From Paenibacillus sp. PCH8 (GTDB lineage Bacteria > Bacillota > Bacilli > Paenibacillales > Paenibacillaceae), in the NCBI RefSeq assembly GCF_002968835.1, contig NZ_PKQK01000002.1, positions 372,001-436,000 on the forward strand: a stretch of 64,000 bases of DNA, read 5' to 3'. The stretch's first letter is position 1. Each line of letters begins with the position of its first letter. Below are positions 47,189 to 56,743 of the stretch, one piece after another. The position numbers and the translations under genes are program-made. Under the pieces are notes generated by a model. That model ran no database searches. It was not told the origin of the DNA and saw only the letters and a program-made list of their open reading frames with translations.

Positions 47189-47731
47189 CTAGGGAGCATA
47201 TTCCATCAGCCAGCAGTCTCTCATCTGTCCTTCATGCTGCTCATGCTTCTCTAACAGCTTGATCCTTTGGAAACCACATTTCTCATAACAGGATATGGCT
47301 CGCAAGTTACAGGCTTGAGGGTCCATGACTACTTTACAGGCTTGCTTTTCGTTAATCAGATAAGCCAGCATGGAATGCATCAACTCTGTTCCAATCCCTT
47401 TATTCCAGCAGTTCACCTCACCAATAAACTGGTCCGTTCCATAAATGATCTCATCCGTGTCTCCATAACCATACTCCGATCGTTCTTCTTCCTCAAGCTC
47501 ATAGAACTGAATGTATCCTATCGGATTTCCTCCATACTCAACGATACAACGAGTAGCACCATCATCCTGATTGTAAAAATGTTCTCTTACCAGTTCCAGA
47601 TCATGCGGCCGATCACGGCCTTCATAATATTGAAGGACTTCCGGGTCAGATAGCCACTTCACCAGATGATGTTCATCTTCAATCTCCAAGAAACGTACGG
47701 TGATTTCATTCGATTCATAGATTAGCATCAC
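47189..47731 (-). CDS. GNAT acetyltransferase, AAC(6')-like
   Basis: A 180-residue acetyltransferase with the layout of aminoglycoside 6'-N-acetyltransferases. It has VRFLEIEDEHHLVKWLSDP, GGNPIGYIQFYEL, GTDQFIGEVNCWNKGIGTELM and KCGFQRIKLLEKHEQHEG. The Gly-rich loop NKGIGTEL binds acetyl-CoA. Resemblance to AAC(6') does not prove drug resistance; many housekeeping proteins share it. ATG at 47731 or 47728 follows AAGGAG. Confidence 0.78.
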   Translation of the reverse strand: MMLIYESNEITVRFLEIEDEHHLVKWLSDPEVLQYYEGRDRPHDLELVREHFYNQDDGATRCIVEYGGNPIGYIQFYELEEEERSEYGYGDTDEIIYGTDQFIGEVNCWNKGIGTELMHSMLAYLINEKQACKVVMDPQACNLRAISCYEKCGFQRIKLLEKHEQHEGQMRDCWLMEYAP

Positions 47732-47743
47732 TCTGCATACTCC

Positions 47744-48184
47744 TTAATCATCCTTTGGAAGTAGTTCTTCCTCCGCCAAAGATTGAGTTAGCCTATCCAA
47801 CTCAGGTGATGATGTCCAATCACTGGAGGTATTTGTGCCATGCTTGATGGTATGGATAACGCTGTGGGCTGACATGTATAAATTATGGTGTACTCCCGGC
47901 TCTACAATAATGTGATCCCCTTCACCCATAACTCTTATTTCAAGAATCCAATCATGCGCAAAATTTGCATAAGCGATCCAACCGGACTGCACAACATAGA
48001 ACTCGGTTATATGGTTATGAAAATGGCTATTTTGCCATGCTCCATGGGAAGAGGCAACTGTTCTGCAATAATAACTGCCGTCTTCTGCTATCATTTTATA
48101 TTTCTGTTCTCCGTTAGCCATCTGCTCGAAGCTGGTTTTGATACCCGTCTCACCCGTTTTCTGTTCTGAAAATTCTGTATCCAA
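47744..48184 (-). CDS. Cupin domain protein
   Basis: A 146-residue single-domain cupin. The two motifs are SHFHNHITEFYVVQSGW (His/Glu metal ligands) and IIVEPGVHHNLYMS. The start is TTG 48184 behind AAGGAG. Small cupins may be isomerases, dioxygenases or sugar-binding proteins; nothing here separates these. It lies upstream of the AAC(6')-like gene with 12 bases between, so the two likely form one transcript. Confidence 0.8.
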   Translation of the reverse strand: MDTEFSEQKTGETGIKTSFEQMANGEQKYKMIAEDGSYYCRTVASSHGAWQNSHFHNHITEFYVVQSGWIAYANFAHDWILEIRVMGEGDHIIVEPGVHHNLYMSAHSVIHTIKHGTNTSSDWTSSPELDRLTQSLAEEELLPKDD

Positions 48185-48404
48185 TTGGCCTCAACTCCTT
48201 ACAGCCTGCCAAACGTACTTGCGCCTACAGGTCCCTGACAAAAAAATCCTTTACCCAAAACATTCGACATAGACAAGTCGATTCTCCTGTTAAATTCACG
48301 ATATATTTTACTAAAATTTGAAACGCTTCTCTTCCAGCTTCCGTATTAAGGTCGAAGTCGTATGTATCCCCTATAATAAACCATCTGATCTGGAGGTTGA
48401 GTAC

Positions 48405-49177
48405 ATGTCATTTTTCAAGAAAATGTTAGCCAGTGTAGGTGTTGGAGCAGCCAAAGTAAATACGGAATTGCACACATCAGAGGTCACGCCTGGAGGAATC
48501 ATCTCGGGGTTGTGTACATTGAAGGTGGAGATGTGGAACAGAACGTAGATCGAATCTATCTTTCAATCAAAACCCATTACATACGGGAGCACGATGATCG
48601 TAAAGTAAAAGAAACAGCCGTTATAGCCAAATATCTGCTCACCGAAGGTTTCACCTTACAGCCTGGAGCCAAATTGGAGAAAGACTTTTCATTTGACCTC
48701 CCAGAAAATCTGCCAATTACACTGCATCGTGCAGAGGTATGGGTGGAGACGGGCCTCGATATTTCAAGTGCTGTAGACCCCTCAGACCGGGACAGACTGC
48801 ATGTTGTTCCTAGCAAAGACATGAACACCGTGCTCGATGCAATTGATATCCTTGGTTTCAAACTGCGTGAAGTGACCAATGACTATGCACCGAAGCTGGG
48901 CGGCAATCTGCCGTTTGTGCAGGAATTCGAATATGTACCAACCAATAAATTCCGTGGACATCTGGATGAGCTGGAAGTCATGTTCTATCCGATGGGCGAT
49001 TCACTGGAACTGCTATTACAGATCGACCGCCGCGCTCGCGGGCTCAGTGGAATGTTCTCGGAAGCCATGGGTACGGATGAAAGTTTCGTCCGCCTGCATC
49101 TGTATGAAAGACATCTGGCGCGAGGTGCGCATTCTGTCGCTCAAGGTCTGGAAGAGGTCATTTCCAAGCATTTATAG
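48405..49177 (+). pseudogene. spo0M: Spo0M family sporulation-control protein, gene with frameshift
   Basis: Spo0M is an arrestin-like protein that modulates sporulation control. ATG 48405 behind GGAGG gives MSFFKKMLASVGVGAAKVNT and SEVTPGGIISG. The second frame continues VYIEGGDVEQNVDRIYLSIK and further conserved parts such as FDLPENLPIT and the C-terminal AQGLEEVI. One G is missing in the run at 48506-48509. The repaired length is 257 residues, equal to Bacillus Spo0M. All other residues look intact. Confidence 0.85.
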
Positions 49178-49196
49178 TCTATAGTCTGTGTAAACG

Positions 49197-49243
49197 AAAT
49201 AAACCGTCCTCTATCAGACAAACTCTGATGAAGGACGGTTTAT
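49197..49243 (+). terminator. Terminator after spo0M
   Basis: AAACCGTCCT pairs with AGGACGGTTT, and the inner TATCAGA/TCTGATGA segment extends the hairpin. It lies 20-65 bases past the spo0M stop. Confidence 0.75.
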
Positions 49244-49276
49244 AGGTTGGGACAGTTTCACATAGTAACGAGCTGA

Positions 49277-49509
49277 TCTATATATGTTCCATTTAACAAT
49301 TACACGATAACGGAGAGGACAGAAATAACTTGAAGAAGCAAAGCGTTCGCCTAAAAGCTTTCTGAAAGAAAGCTGCATCGGAAGCATACGCTATCCACGG
49401 ATTTTCCCCTTTCGAAAAGGGAATCCAAAAAATCTGGGGATAACAGCGATCGGAAGGTTATTCTGTCATCGGAGTGTCCGTGTAAATATCCATAATGAAC
49501 ATATATATT
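49277..49509 (-). repeat. Foldable intergenic repeat, copy A (inverted)
   Basis: The reverse complement of this stretch matches copies B and C over their whole core: TTTACACGG..., CAGAATAACCTTCC, ATCGCTGTTATCCCCAGATT, AAAGGGGAAAATCC and CTGTCCTCTCCGTTAT. Outer arms ATATATGTTC/GAACATATAT and an inner hairpin AGCTTTCTGAAAGAAAGCT are present. It reaches the stop codon of the PTS regulator gene. Confidence 0.85.
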
Positions 49510-51475
49510 AATACACTTCGGTACTTTTCAGACTCAACGTTTCACATACAATCTTGGCAAAGGCATCGAAGCTGTCACAGGATCGCAGGCTTTCCAGTTG
49601 CTCCTCCTGCCGGATCAATTCTACAAACAAATCATAGATCCCCATCGCCTGCTCGTAATCCTCTTTGCAGATGGATAACATAAATACAGCATGTACTTCA
49701 TTTTCCTCATCCCACGGAATCGGCTTCTCTAACAAACATACGGATACGGTCGTACGGGTTGAACTCAGCTCCATGGGATGCGGAATCGCCATACCTCTTC
49801 CAAGCGCGGTTGAAGCCATCTTTTCCCGCTCCTGCACAGCTGGCCAGAATTGCTCCGTTACAATTCCCTTCTCCAACAGCGCCCCGCTCATCTCCGCCAT
49901 AAGTGTCATTTTGTCAGGCTGATCGGACCGAAATATGAACAACTCTGGATCAAAGTAACGCAGCAATGTCATTTCTTCCCGCTCATCACTGGCTCGCACC
50001 AGATGAGTAATCGTTGCCATGTCGCGTTCGGATGGAATCGCAGCAATGACAGCCGACGGTTTGCCTTTGGACTCCCGTAACCGGATCGTAGAAATGACCA
50101 AATCTTCTGGCACACTCCCCATCTCCTCGTACTCCCGAAGCGAAACTACACGGGAGACCTCCAGCTCAGCAAATAACGAACGCAATCTCGATTCAAGAAT
50201 ACGCGCTGTGCCGTATCCTGATCCACAGACGAGTAATACGGATTTCCGTTTGCGATGAGGAATCTGATATTTACGTTCCAATGCTGCACCAATGTGGAGA
50301 GCCAGGTAACCAATCTCGCTGTCATTGATCTCATGAGGTACGTATGTCTGCAGCTGTTTCACTGCACTAATCGTAATCTCATAGGCCAGTGGATAATATT
50401 TACGTATATGTCCCAGCAATGGATTCCGCATATTCATGCCATGTTCCAGTCGTGTGATCATGGGCTTCAAATGAACATACAGATCATTCGGCAAGCGTTC
50501 ATCATCACGCAGATCATAGGTGTACCGATCATAGATATGACCCAGCATCTGCTGTACAGCAACATATAACGGATCACTTCGAAGTCCATTCCAATCGGTA
50601 GCGGTCATTTTTTTGCTAACAATATGAAGCAGCAGATAATTTCGCTCTCCCACTGGACAATGAATGGAATATAAGGACTCCAGATCCTGAATAATCTGCT
50701 GTGCAAGTTGCTGATCCTGCAGATTCGCCTCTACGTTCTCGAATCGCTCCAGTTCATGCCCCTGTTTGATACGCAATACCATAACCGCCAGATGCGTAAT
50801 CAGATCTTTCAGTGCCACATCTGCAATACGAACATCCTGTTTGCCTACATGGCGAATGACGATCTCGCGGATGTGCGCGGGTTCGATTGGGTACAACAAA
50901 CGTTCCTGTGCAGAAGTCATGCCTTCCGGTCCCAGTTCTTCATCTCGCGCATCGGCATACTCGGCAAGGCAATAACGGAATCTTTGCTCGTCTCCAACAA
51001 CCTTTACACCATGTCCTGGCTTAATCTGAAGCTGAAGCTGGTAGTTCTCCAGAATCTGACGAATGATTTTCAGATCATTGTTCATTGTCGCACGGCTTAT
51101 AAACAGTTGATCAGCGAGGTCTTCCATCTTGATATGACCTGGTTCACCAAGCAACTTGAACAATTCATAACGTATGCGTTCATCCGGTGACCCAGGTATT
51201 GGCGCACCTGCTTGCCGATCATCCTGTCGTTCCTCCAGCAGTTCATCATACCGCTTCGCATCATGTACATGAATGGAATATCCCCGTCCACGCTTGGACT
51301 CCAGACTCCCGCCATGTCCTGCAAGGATGTGATCCAACTTTTTCAGATCATCCCGAATGGTACGCACCGTAACTTCCAGCCTGTCTGCAAGTGCTTGGCT
51401 CGTCCAAGCCTGTTCCTGCCCTTCACCGTGAATGAGATGGAACAGCCTTTTCAACCGTTTAGTTGGAAAAATCAT
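49508..51475 (-). CDS. BglG/MtlR-type PTS-regulated transcriptional activator
   Basis: A 655-residue multidomain regulator. The N-terminal HTH_11 (about 10-65) is followed by a second, Mga-like HTH (about 95-165). Two PRD domains come next (about 195-300, 310-410, with His in ITHLAVMVLRIKQGHE and ALHIGAALE). A IIB-like domain follows (Cys in VLLVCGSGYGTA, near 420), then a C-terminal IIA domain (His in AIPHPMELS). PTS phosphorylation should tune its activity. It is the last gene of the PTS/GH38 locus and likely activates it. ATG 51475 follows GGGAGG. Confidence 0.88.
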   Translation of the reverse strand: MIFPTKRLKRLFHLIHGEGQEQAWTSQALADRLEVTVRTIRDDLKKLDHILAGHGGSLESKRGRGYSIHVHDAKRYDELLEERQDDRQAGAPIPGSPDERIRYELFKLLGEPGHIKMEDLADQLFISRATMNNDLKIIRQILENYQLQLQIKPGHGVKVVGDEQRFRYCLAEYADARDEELGPEGMTSAQERLLYPIEPAHIREIVIRHVGKQDVRIADVALKDLITHLAVMVLRIKQGHELERFENVEANLQDQQLAQQIIQDLESLYSIHCPVGERNYLLLHIVSKKMTATDWNGLRSDPLYVAVQQMLGHIYDRYTYDLRDDERLPNDLYVHLKPMITRLEHGMNMRNPLLGHIRKYYPLAYEITISAVKQLQTYVPHEINDSEIGYLALHIGAALERKYQIPHRKRKSVLLVCGSGYGTARILESRLRSLFAELEVSRVVSLREYEEMGSVPEDLVISTIRLRESKGKPSAVIAAIPSERDMATITHLVRASDEREEMTLLRYFDPELFIFRSDQPDKMTLMAEMSGALLEKGIVTEQFWPAVQEREKMASTALGRGMAIPHPMELSSTRTTVSVCLLEKPIPWDEENEVHAVFMLSICKEDYEQAMGIYDLFVELIRQEEQLESLRSCDSFDAFAKIVCETLSLKSTEVY

Positions 51476-51516
51476 ATCGATATCCGACCTCCCTTCTGAT
51501 CATCGTTATAAGTTCA

Positions 51517-51710
51517 CTATATAAGTTGAACTAAAGATTATTTACACGGACACTACGAAGACAGAATAACCTTCCAATCGCTGTTATCCCCAGATTTTTT
51601 GATTTCCTTTTCTGAAGGGGAAAATCCGGGGATAAAGGCGAACGCTTTGCTTTTTCAGTTTTTTTCTGTCCTCTCCGTTATCGTGTAAATGATTAGTTCA
51701 ACTTATATAG
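51517..51710 (+). repeat. Foldable intergenic repeat, copy B
   Basis: A 194-bp element between the GH38 and regulator genes. The outer arms CTATATAAGTTGAACTAA (51517-51534) and TTAGTTCAACTTATATAG (51693-51710) form a perfect 18-bp inverted repeat. The next arms are ATTTACACG/CGTGTAAAT. The core matches copies A and C but lacks the about 40-base segment with the inner AGCTTTCT hairpin. Confidence 0.88.
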
Positions 51711-51760
51711 ATGTCATGAACATTGGATCATTCTGCGTACAGCTAACTTTCTAAGTGATG

Positions 51761-54448
51761 TTATTCTGAAATTTTGCTTACAAGTACAGTCATCAATTTG
51801 CAATGTGCGAGTTCCGGTAGACGAACGACCTCTTCTCCATCGGTTAACCTCTGCTGAGGCTCCAGTGGTTGTTCACCAAGAGATACACGCTCTGCATGTA
51901 CAGGCTGATTGAACTGCATGTTCGCTTTTGCAGGCTGTGACAAATACGGATTGAAGACACGTACAATGTAACCCTCACTCTGCTCTGCTTTCTTAAAGCT
52001 ACTTAATACCACGTTGGAATCGTCGCTAAACGACATCAGGCTGTAGTCGGTTTCCAGCACACGTTCCTCATCACGGAAAGCAAAGATCAGTCGTCCGTTC
52101 AAAAAGTCGCATAGCTGATAACTGCTGATTGGTGTCAAATATTCACGCGCAGCACGAGCTACATTCGCTTCGTCGAACCCAGAAGTCTGGATATGCAAGC
52201 CAAAGGTAAAGGACAATTCCCCGAGCAATTGCGCATCTGGAGTAGCCACAATTTTCTCACCGGAGGCCCGTCCGGGGCGATACAACAGGTTTTCTTTACC
52301 CATGAAACCGAAAGTGCGGAACAAGGTCAGGGCAATGGTATCCATATGCTCGCCAACAATCTCGTACTCACGTACACCTTCCGTCATCACAGCCATACCA
52401 TGCGAACCGTTGTTCAACCCGGCATAACTCTGCATCGCTTCAATGGTGATCGGTTTCTCCTGCCATTGTTCGCGCTCCCATACCTCCACTTCTGGCAATG
52501 AGGTTGGACGAGCAATCACACCGAAAGGCTGATCTGCAATGGATAGGGCGGAAGCAATTCCTGTATCAAAAAGGACACGCAGACGGTGGCTGAACACCTC
52601 ATTCTGCACCTGAACCTGGAAGCGGATCAGCTTCTCTCCTTTGCGAAGAGATATCTGCACCTGCATTGGCAATGCTCCTGATGTGATGCCTGCGGCGCGC
52701 TCTTCCAGATCATAGGGAACATCCAGCGTGAGACGCAGGGAGAGTGTCTGGGATACAGACGTTTGGGTAGTCGTTGCACTCATCTGACTGCCTGCAGAAG
52801 AAACAATCAGGTCTCGCTCGGGTGGAGAATAGTTGTAGGAATCTCCGTCATCCCCATTATCTTCAAAAACCATTTGATCCGCATACACTTGGCCTGATCG
52901 CTTGTCTGTAATTTGCAAGGTGCCGTTTGCTTGTAGCGCAATGGTGAAATGTTCATTTTCAATCGTGTCCCCGTTACGCCGCTCCATGACAGGTGCAGCA
53001 CCCTGACTGAAATCAAACACAATCTGGGTGTAGCCCATTGCCGGAACTTCTTGCAGTTCTACCAGCAGTTTGGCACGATATACCCGTTCTGGCAGATGGA
53101 CTTTGCGACTTGGATTAAGATCAATATGCTGTCCAAGCACATAATCGGTCTGGTCTACTTTTTCCACAATGCTATAGGCCAACTCGCGCCCCTTCGTATC
53201 CCGAATCACAAAGGACTCTTCCGGAATATAAGCTTCGATCTCGGTAACCCCGCCTCGCACATACGGTAGCGTGTTGAACAGGGTGAACGCAAATGTCTCC
53301 TCTTGTTGAATCGTTGAAGCAATCATCCGCATATGGAGGTCGAGCAGATTCAGTGCGATATCATAGGCTTGTTTGTAACGGAATGCAACGTCCTGATTCG
53401 TTGTATCGCTGTTACAGCCACCGATGCTGTCATGTGCCGCATTCTCAAACAATAGCTTCCAGATGTCCTCAACAATGCGATGCGGGTAATCATGCCCGAG
53501 AGAATGGCTAATCGCAAGTACAGGTTCGAGCGTATTGGCGATCAGATTCTCAATCCGGTTATTCTGCTGCTTGAGATCTGCACGAGTGGAAAAAATGGAT
53601 TTGTGAATGCGCATGTGCTTGGCTTCCATTAATTCACCCCGAAGTACAGGCAGATCCTGACTATCCGCTTCGATCTCCTCCAGAAAACGTTCCGGTTCAT
53701 TCATCACATATTCGCGTTCGGTATCCAGCGCATTGAAGCTTTCAATCAACTCCGGCAGGTTCAACCGGACAGGCGCCTGATCAAACCCATTAGGGAAATA
53801 GATATGTTTGGTGGAGGCTTTCCGTTCAAGTGCACCGATCTGTTTCTCCAGATAAGGAATCAGATCTTCCTCATTTTCCGGAATGTTACCACCGTAGTAA
53901 TACCCGAATGGCATCTGTACCGCAAATACACGGCTGCCATCCGATCCTTCCCACGTAAATTCCGTATGTGGATTCGTATTATCCGAGACGCCACGCCAGA
54001 ACAGGAAACGTTCAATGCCAAACTCACGATAGATCTGCGGCATCTGTGCCGATTGTCCAAACGCATCCGGGACATAACCAACCTTCATCGCATGTCCGTA
54101 CTTTTGTGCTGTTTTCATACCATAATACAGGTTTCGGACCATGGATTCACTGGAAATCACCAATTGATCCGTCTGTGTATACCAGGGTCCCGTCATCAGT
54201 CGTTTGGCTGAAACCAGTTGGCGGATCCGTTCCTCATCTTCGGGACACCAGCGGATGTAATCATCCAGCAGCGAGCCCTGTGCATCCAGCAGGTAATAAT
54301 GAAATCCATCGATTTTCTCTAGTGCGTTCAATATTTCCTTGACGTGTTTGACGAGATACACTTTGGAACGGGAGGTCGTAAAATACCATTCCCGGTCCCA
54401 GTGTGTATGTGGAATCACATGTACTTTGGTACGATTGCTCTCACTCAT
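51761..54448 (-). CDS. Glycoside hydrolase family 38 alpha-mannosidase
   Basis: An 895-residue alpha-mannosidase. The N-terminal zinc motif VHVIPHTHWDREWYFT and the nucleophile Asp in VGYVPDAFGQS are present; zinc His appears again in ENAAHDSIGGC. The length fits the MngB/YbgG branch. It is cytoplasmic (no signal peptide). Together with the fructose-family PTS genes it should hydrolyse a phosphorylated alpha-mannoside such as 2-O-alpha-mannosyl-glycerate-6-phosphate. The substrate is inferred from family and context. ATG 54448 follows TGGAGGG. Confidence 0.9.
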   Translation of the reverse strand: MSESNRTKVHVIPHTHWDREWYFTTSRSKVYLVKHVKEILNALEKIDGFHYYLLDAQGSLLDDYIRWCPEDEERIRQLVSAKRLMTGPWYTQTDQLVISSESMVRNLYYGMKTAQKYGHAMKVGYVPDAFGQSAQMPQIYREFGIERFLFWRGVSDNTNPHTEFTWEGSDGSRVFAVQMPFGYYYGGNIPENEEDLIPYLEKQIGALERKASTKHIYFPNGFDQAPVRLNLPELIESFNALDTEREYVMNEPERFLEEIEADSQDLPVLRGELMEAKHMRIHKSIFSTRADLKQQNNRIENLIANTLEPVLAISHSLGHDYPHRIVEDIWKLLFENAAHDSIGGCNSDTTNQDVAFRYKQAYDIALNLLDLHMRMIASTIQQEETFAFTLFNTLPYVRGGVTEIEAYIPEESFVIRDTKGRELAYSIVEKVDQTDYVLGQHIDLNPSRKVHLPERVYRAKLLVELQEVPAMGYTQIVFDFSQGAAPVMERRNGDTIENEHFTIALQANGTLQITDKRSGQVYADQMVFEDNGDDGDSYNYSPPERDLIVSSAGSQMSATTTQTSVSQTLSLRLTLDVPYDLEERAAGITSGALPMQVQISLRKGEKLIRFQVQVQNEVFSHRLRVLFDTGIASALSIADQPFGVIARPTSLPEVEVWEREQWQEKPITIEAMQSYAGLNNGSHGMAVMTEGVREYEIVGEHMDTIALTLFRTFGFMGKENLLYRPGRASGEKIVATPDAQLLGELSFTFGLHIQTSGFDEANVARAAREYLTPISSYQLCDFLNGRLIFAFRDEERVLETDYSLMSFSDDSNVVLSSFKKAEQSEGYIVRVFNPYLSQPAKANMQFNQPVHAERVSLGEQPLEPQQRLTDGEEVVRLPELAHCKLMTVLVSKISE

Positions 54449-54554
54449 ATCTCTATATCCCTCCAGATGCTTTTTAAAGGTTGCTCCGCTACTCCATTTC
54501 TACCTTCATCCCATCTTCTCGATACTGAAAACCGATCTTTTTGAACATGTACTT

Positions 54555-55673
54555 TTAGTCAAAAACGAGTTCGATTTCTTCCCCGTTTTTCTTCACCGAA
54601 GCTTCCTGAGTCTTGGCAGGCTGTTTCTCTTCTTCACCGCGGAAGTTCACCAGCATGGTGCCACCCGCGACAATCAGTGCGCCGACGATGCCTCCGGCGA
54701 GGTACGCGATTGGGGTACCTACCGATACAGCTCCATATAACCCACCGATCGGTGGCATGATGATATGTGCTCCCAGCAATGCAGTCAGAGCAGCACCCGT
54801 TGCACAGGCAAACATGTTGACCAGAATCATTTTGGCAGGGTTACGCAGTGTGAACGGAATTGCACCTTCCGTGATACCGATCACGCCCATAATCACTGCA
54901 CCTTTTCCCGCTTCCTGATAGGTTTTGGAAAAACGTTTCTTCATCAGCAATGTCGCCAAACCATAACCAAGCGGCGGAATGCAGATGGCAATATTGATAA
55001 AAACATTCGGCAGATAGACACCGGACAGGAACAGGGCGTTGCCTGCCATCCATGCCGCTTTATTGACCGGACCGCCGAGATCGAATCCGATCATCGCTCC
55101 CAGAATAATGGCAAGTAGAACCGTATTCGTTCCGCTCTGGCTCATGTTTTGAACCCAAGCAATGAGATACTCATTCAGTGCGCCCAGCGGGCCACCCAGA
55201 ATGACTGCCATCAGAAATCCGGTTAAACCTACGGTAATCAGCGGTAAAATGATTAACGGTACCGAGCCAGCGGCCGGTCCTGTAATCTTGACTTTGTTTT
55301 TGACCCATAAGGTGATGTATCCGGCAAAAAAACCGGAGATCAACGCGCCCAGGAAACCAGCGTTGGTCTGCTGTGCCAGCACCCCGCCGATCAGACCTGC
55401 GGCCAGCGCAGGTTTGTCGGCAATGGAGTACGCAATATAACCGGACAGGACAATCGTCAATAGTCCGATGCCGCTCCATCCTACATTTTGCACGAGATAT
55501 AAAATATGCAAGAATCCGCTTCCATCTTTGTACGGATCAAGATCAGTAATGCCCATCGTTAGTGCGATAATTTTACATATGGCAACGACCAGGGAACCCG
55601 CGATAATGACCGGCAGCAGATAGGAGATACCTGTCATTAGATGTGTTTTTGCTTCACCAAACCATTTTCTCAT
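54555..55673 (-). CDS. PTS fructose-family IIC permease
   Basis: A 372-residue membrane subunit with about nine helices, PTS fructose-type IIC. Segments are SYLLPVIIAGSLVVAICK, GTNTVLLAIILGAMIGFDLGGPVNKAAW and GVIGITEGAIPF. The GIGITEGAIPF-like element is the sugar-binding signature of this class. It carries the alpha-mannoside inward with phosphorylation. The gene follows the IIB gene by 29 bases and is followed by the mannosidase gene. Confidence 0.88.
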   Translation of the reverse strand: MRKWFGEAKTHLMTGISYLLPVIIAGSLVVAICKIIALTMGITDLDPYKDGSGFLHILYLVQNVGWSGIGLLTIVLSGYIAYSIADKPALAAGLIGGVLAQQTNAGFLGALISGFFAGYITLWVKNKVKITGPAAGSVPLIILPLITVGLTGFLMAVILGGPLGALNEYLIAWVQNMSQSGTNTVLLAIILGAMIGFDLGGPVNKAAWMAGNALFLSGVYLPNVFINIAICIPPLGYGLATLLMKKRFSKTYQEAGKGAVIMGVIGITEGAIPFTLRNPAKMILVNMFACATGAALTALLGAHIIMPPIGGLYGAVSVGTPIAYLAGGIVGALIVAGGTMLVNFRGEEEKQPAKTQEASVKKNGEEIELVFD

Positions 55674-55702
55674 CGTACTCTCTCCTCATGTGGAAGGTGG
55701 GG

Positions 55703-56020
55703 TTAAACTTGTGCGTTCACAGCCTCGACGGCTTTGGTTAATACCGCTTCTGCCTGACTTACGGCATGACCGATTTTGACACGTACGACTTTTTTGTCGC
55801 CAAACCGATCCATGTCCTTCACCGTTTGATCCGCTGCAATCAGTACAAAATTCGCTGCTGCAATGTCCTCTTCCGTCAGCTTGTTGACTTGACCCATGGC
55901 ACCCTGTTGTTCCACTTTGATCTCATAGCCCAGTTGCTGAGCCGCTTTCTCCAATGCTTTGGCGGCCATCGGGGTATGGGCGAGACCTGCAATACATGAC
56001 GTTACACCTACGATTTTCAT
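55703..56020 (-). CDS. PTS fructose-family IIB subunit
   Basis: A 105-residue cytoplasmic IIB. The phosphorylated Cys is in VGVTSCIAGLAHTPMAAKALEKAA, shown here in part (VGVTSCIAGLAHTPMAAK). The remainder, VLIAADQTVKDMDRF, is typical. It passes phosphate from IIA to the sugar bound to IIC. Its ATG shares one base with the stop of IIA. Confidence 0.88.
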   Translation of the reverse strand: MKIVGVTSCIAGLAHTPMAAKALEKAAQQLGYEIKVEQQGAMGQVNKLTEEDIAAANFVLIAADQTVKDMDRFGDKKVVRVKIGHAVSQAEAVLTKAVEAVNAQV

Positions 56021-56475
56021 TATGACACCAGTCCTTCCGTATATTGATGAAGCAAAGCATATACCTCTTCCGGCTGCGCCGCTTCTGCAATGGCCTCTTT
56101 GAATGAATCTTCAAGCAATAAAGTGGCAAGTGAAGAGATGATTTGCAGATGGGATACATCTACATGACCTTTGGGCACAAGGATGGCAAAAATAGTTTTT
56201 ACCGGCTTGCCGTCATGTGATTCCCAATCAATCGACTCGCGTAATCGAATGACCATCACTGCCGGACGGGTTACAACTTCACTCTGGGTATGGGGAATCG
56301 CAAAGTGATCCTGAAGTCCGGTGGAGTAGACACGTTCGCGTTCCCACAGATCAGCCGCAAGTTGTGCACGGTTTGTAGTGATGCTGTAACGCTCTGCCTC
56401 CGCAGATATGAAATCCAATACGTCCTCTTTGCTATGCAATGTCTGATCGAGATAAATCTGATTCGTTGTAATCAT
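56020..56475 (-). CDS. PTS fructose-family IIA subunit
   Basis: A 151-residue PTS IIA of the fructose/mannitol class. The phosphorylated His is in LQDHFAIPHTQSE (residues about 60-70). It accepts phosphate from HPr. It is the first gene of a locus encoding IIA, IIB, IIC, GH38 and regulator. ATG 56475 is preceded by GAGGAGGAG. A cre-like site lies just upstream. Confidence 0.88.
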   Translation of the reverse strand: MITTNQIYLDQTLHSKEDVLDFISAEAERYSITTNRAQLAADLWERERVYSTGLQDHFAIPHTQSEVVTRPAVMVIRLRESIDWESHDGKPVKTIFAILVPKGHVDVSHLQIISSLATLLLEDSFKEAIAEAAQPEEVYALLHQYTEGLVS

Positions 56476-56508
56476 GATCTCTGTCTCTCCTCCTCTCTCT
56501 ATCCAAAA

Positions 56509-56534
56509 CGATAAGCGCTTACAAGATCATTGTA
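56509..56534 (-). promoter_or_regulatory. cre-like site and -10 of the PTS/GH38 operon
   Basis: TTGTAAGCGCTTATCG (minus strand, 56509-56524) matches the CcpA cre consensus except for its last positions. TACAAT (56529-56534) is a good -10 without a clear -35, as expected for an activator-dependent promoter. The cre overlaps the transcription start region, so catabolite repression is likely. Confidence 0.65.
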
Positions 56535-56634
56535 ACGGATTCTCCCTGAACCTTGGATCTAGAAAATTTCCCCTTCCAAGCGGAAAAACATTAGCGCATA
56601 GATTCGAATGGAACCTGACCACATCCTGGAATAA

Positions 56635-56663
56635 CAAAAACCCCGAGTCGGTTGACTCAGGGC
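56635..56663 (-). terminator. Terminator after the small membrane gene
   Basis: CCCGAGTC and GACTC-A-GGG pair around GGTT, with five U residues on the minus strand. It lies between the 56744 gene stop and the PTS promoter. Confidence 0.65.
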
Positions 56664-56743
56664 AGGGTTCAGCGGGTTATACAGCAACGGGACTGTACAA
56701 TAATAACCGGACGTAGTATAGCATATTCCATGGATGTCCGATC

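Noticed and set aside
47189..47731. Clinical-type aminoglycoside resistance gene
   Set aside because: It resembles AAC(6') enzymes in layout, but this is common for chromosomal GNATs of Firmicutes and there is no mobile context.
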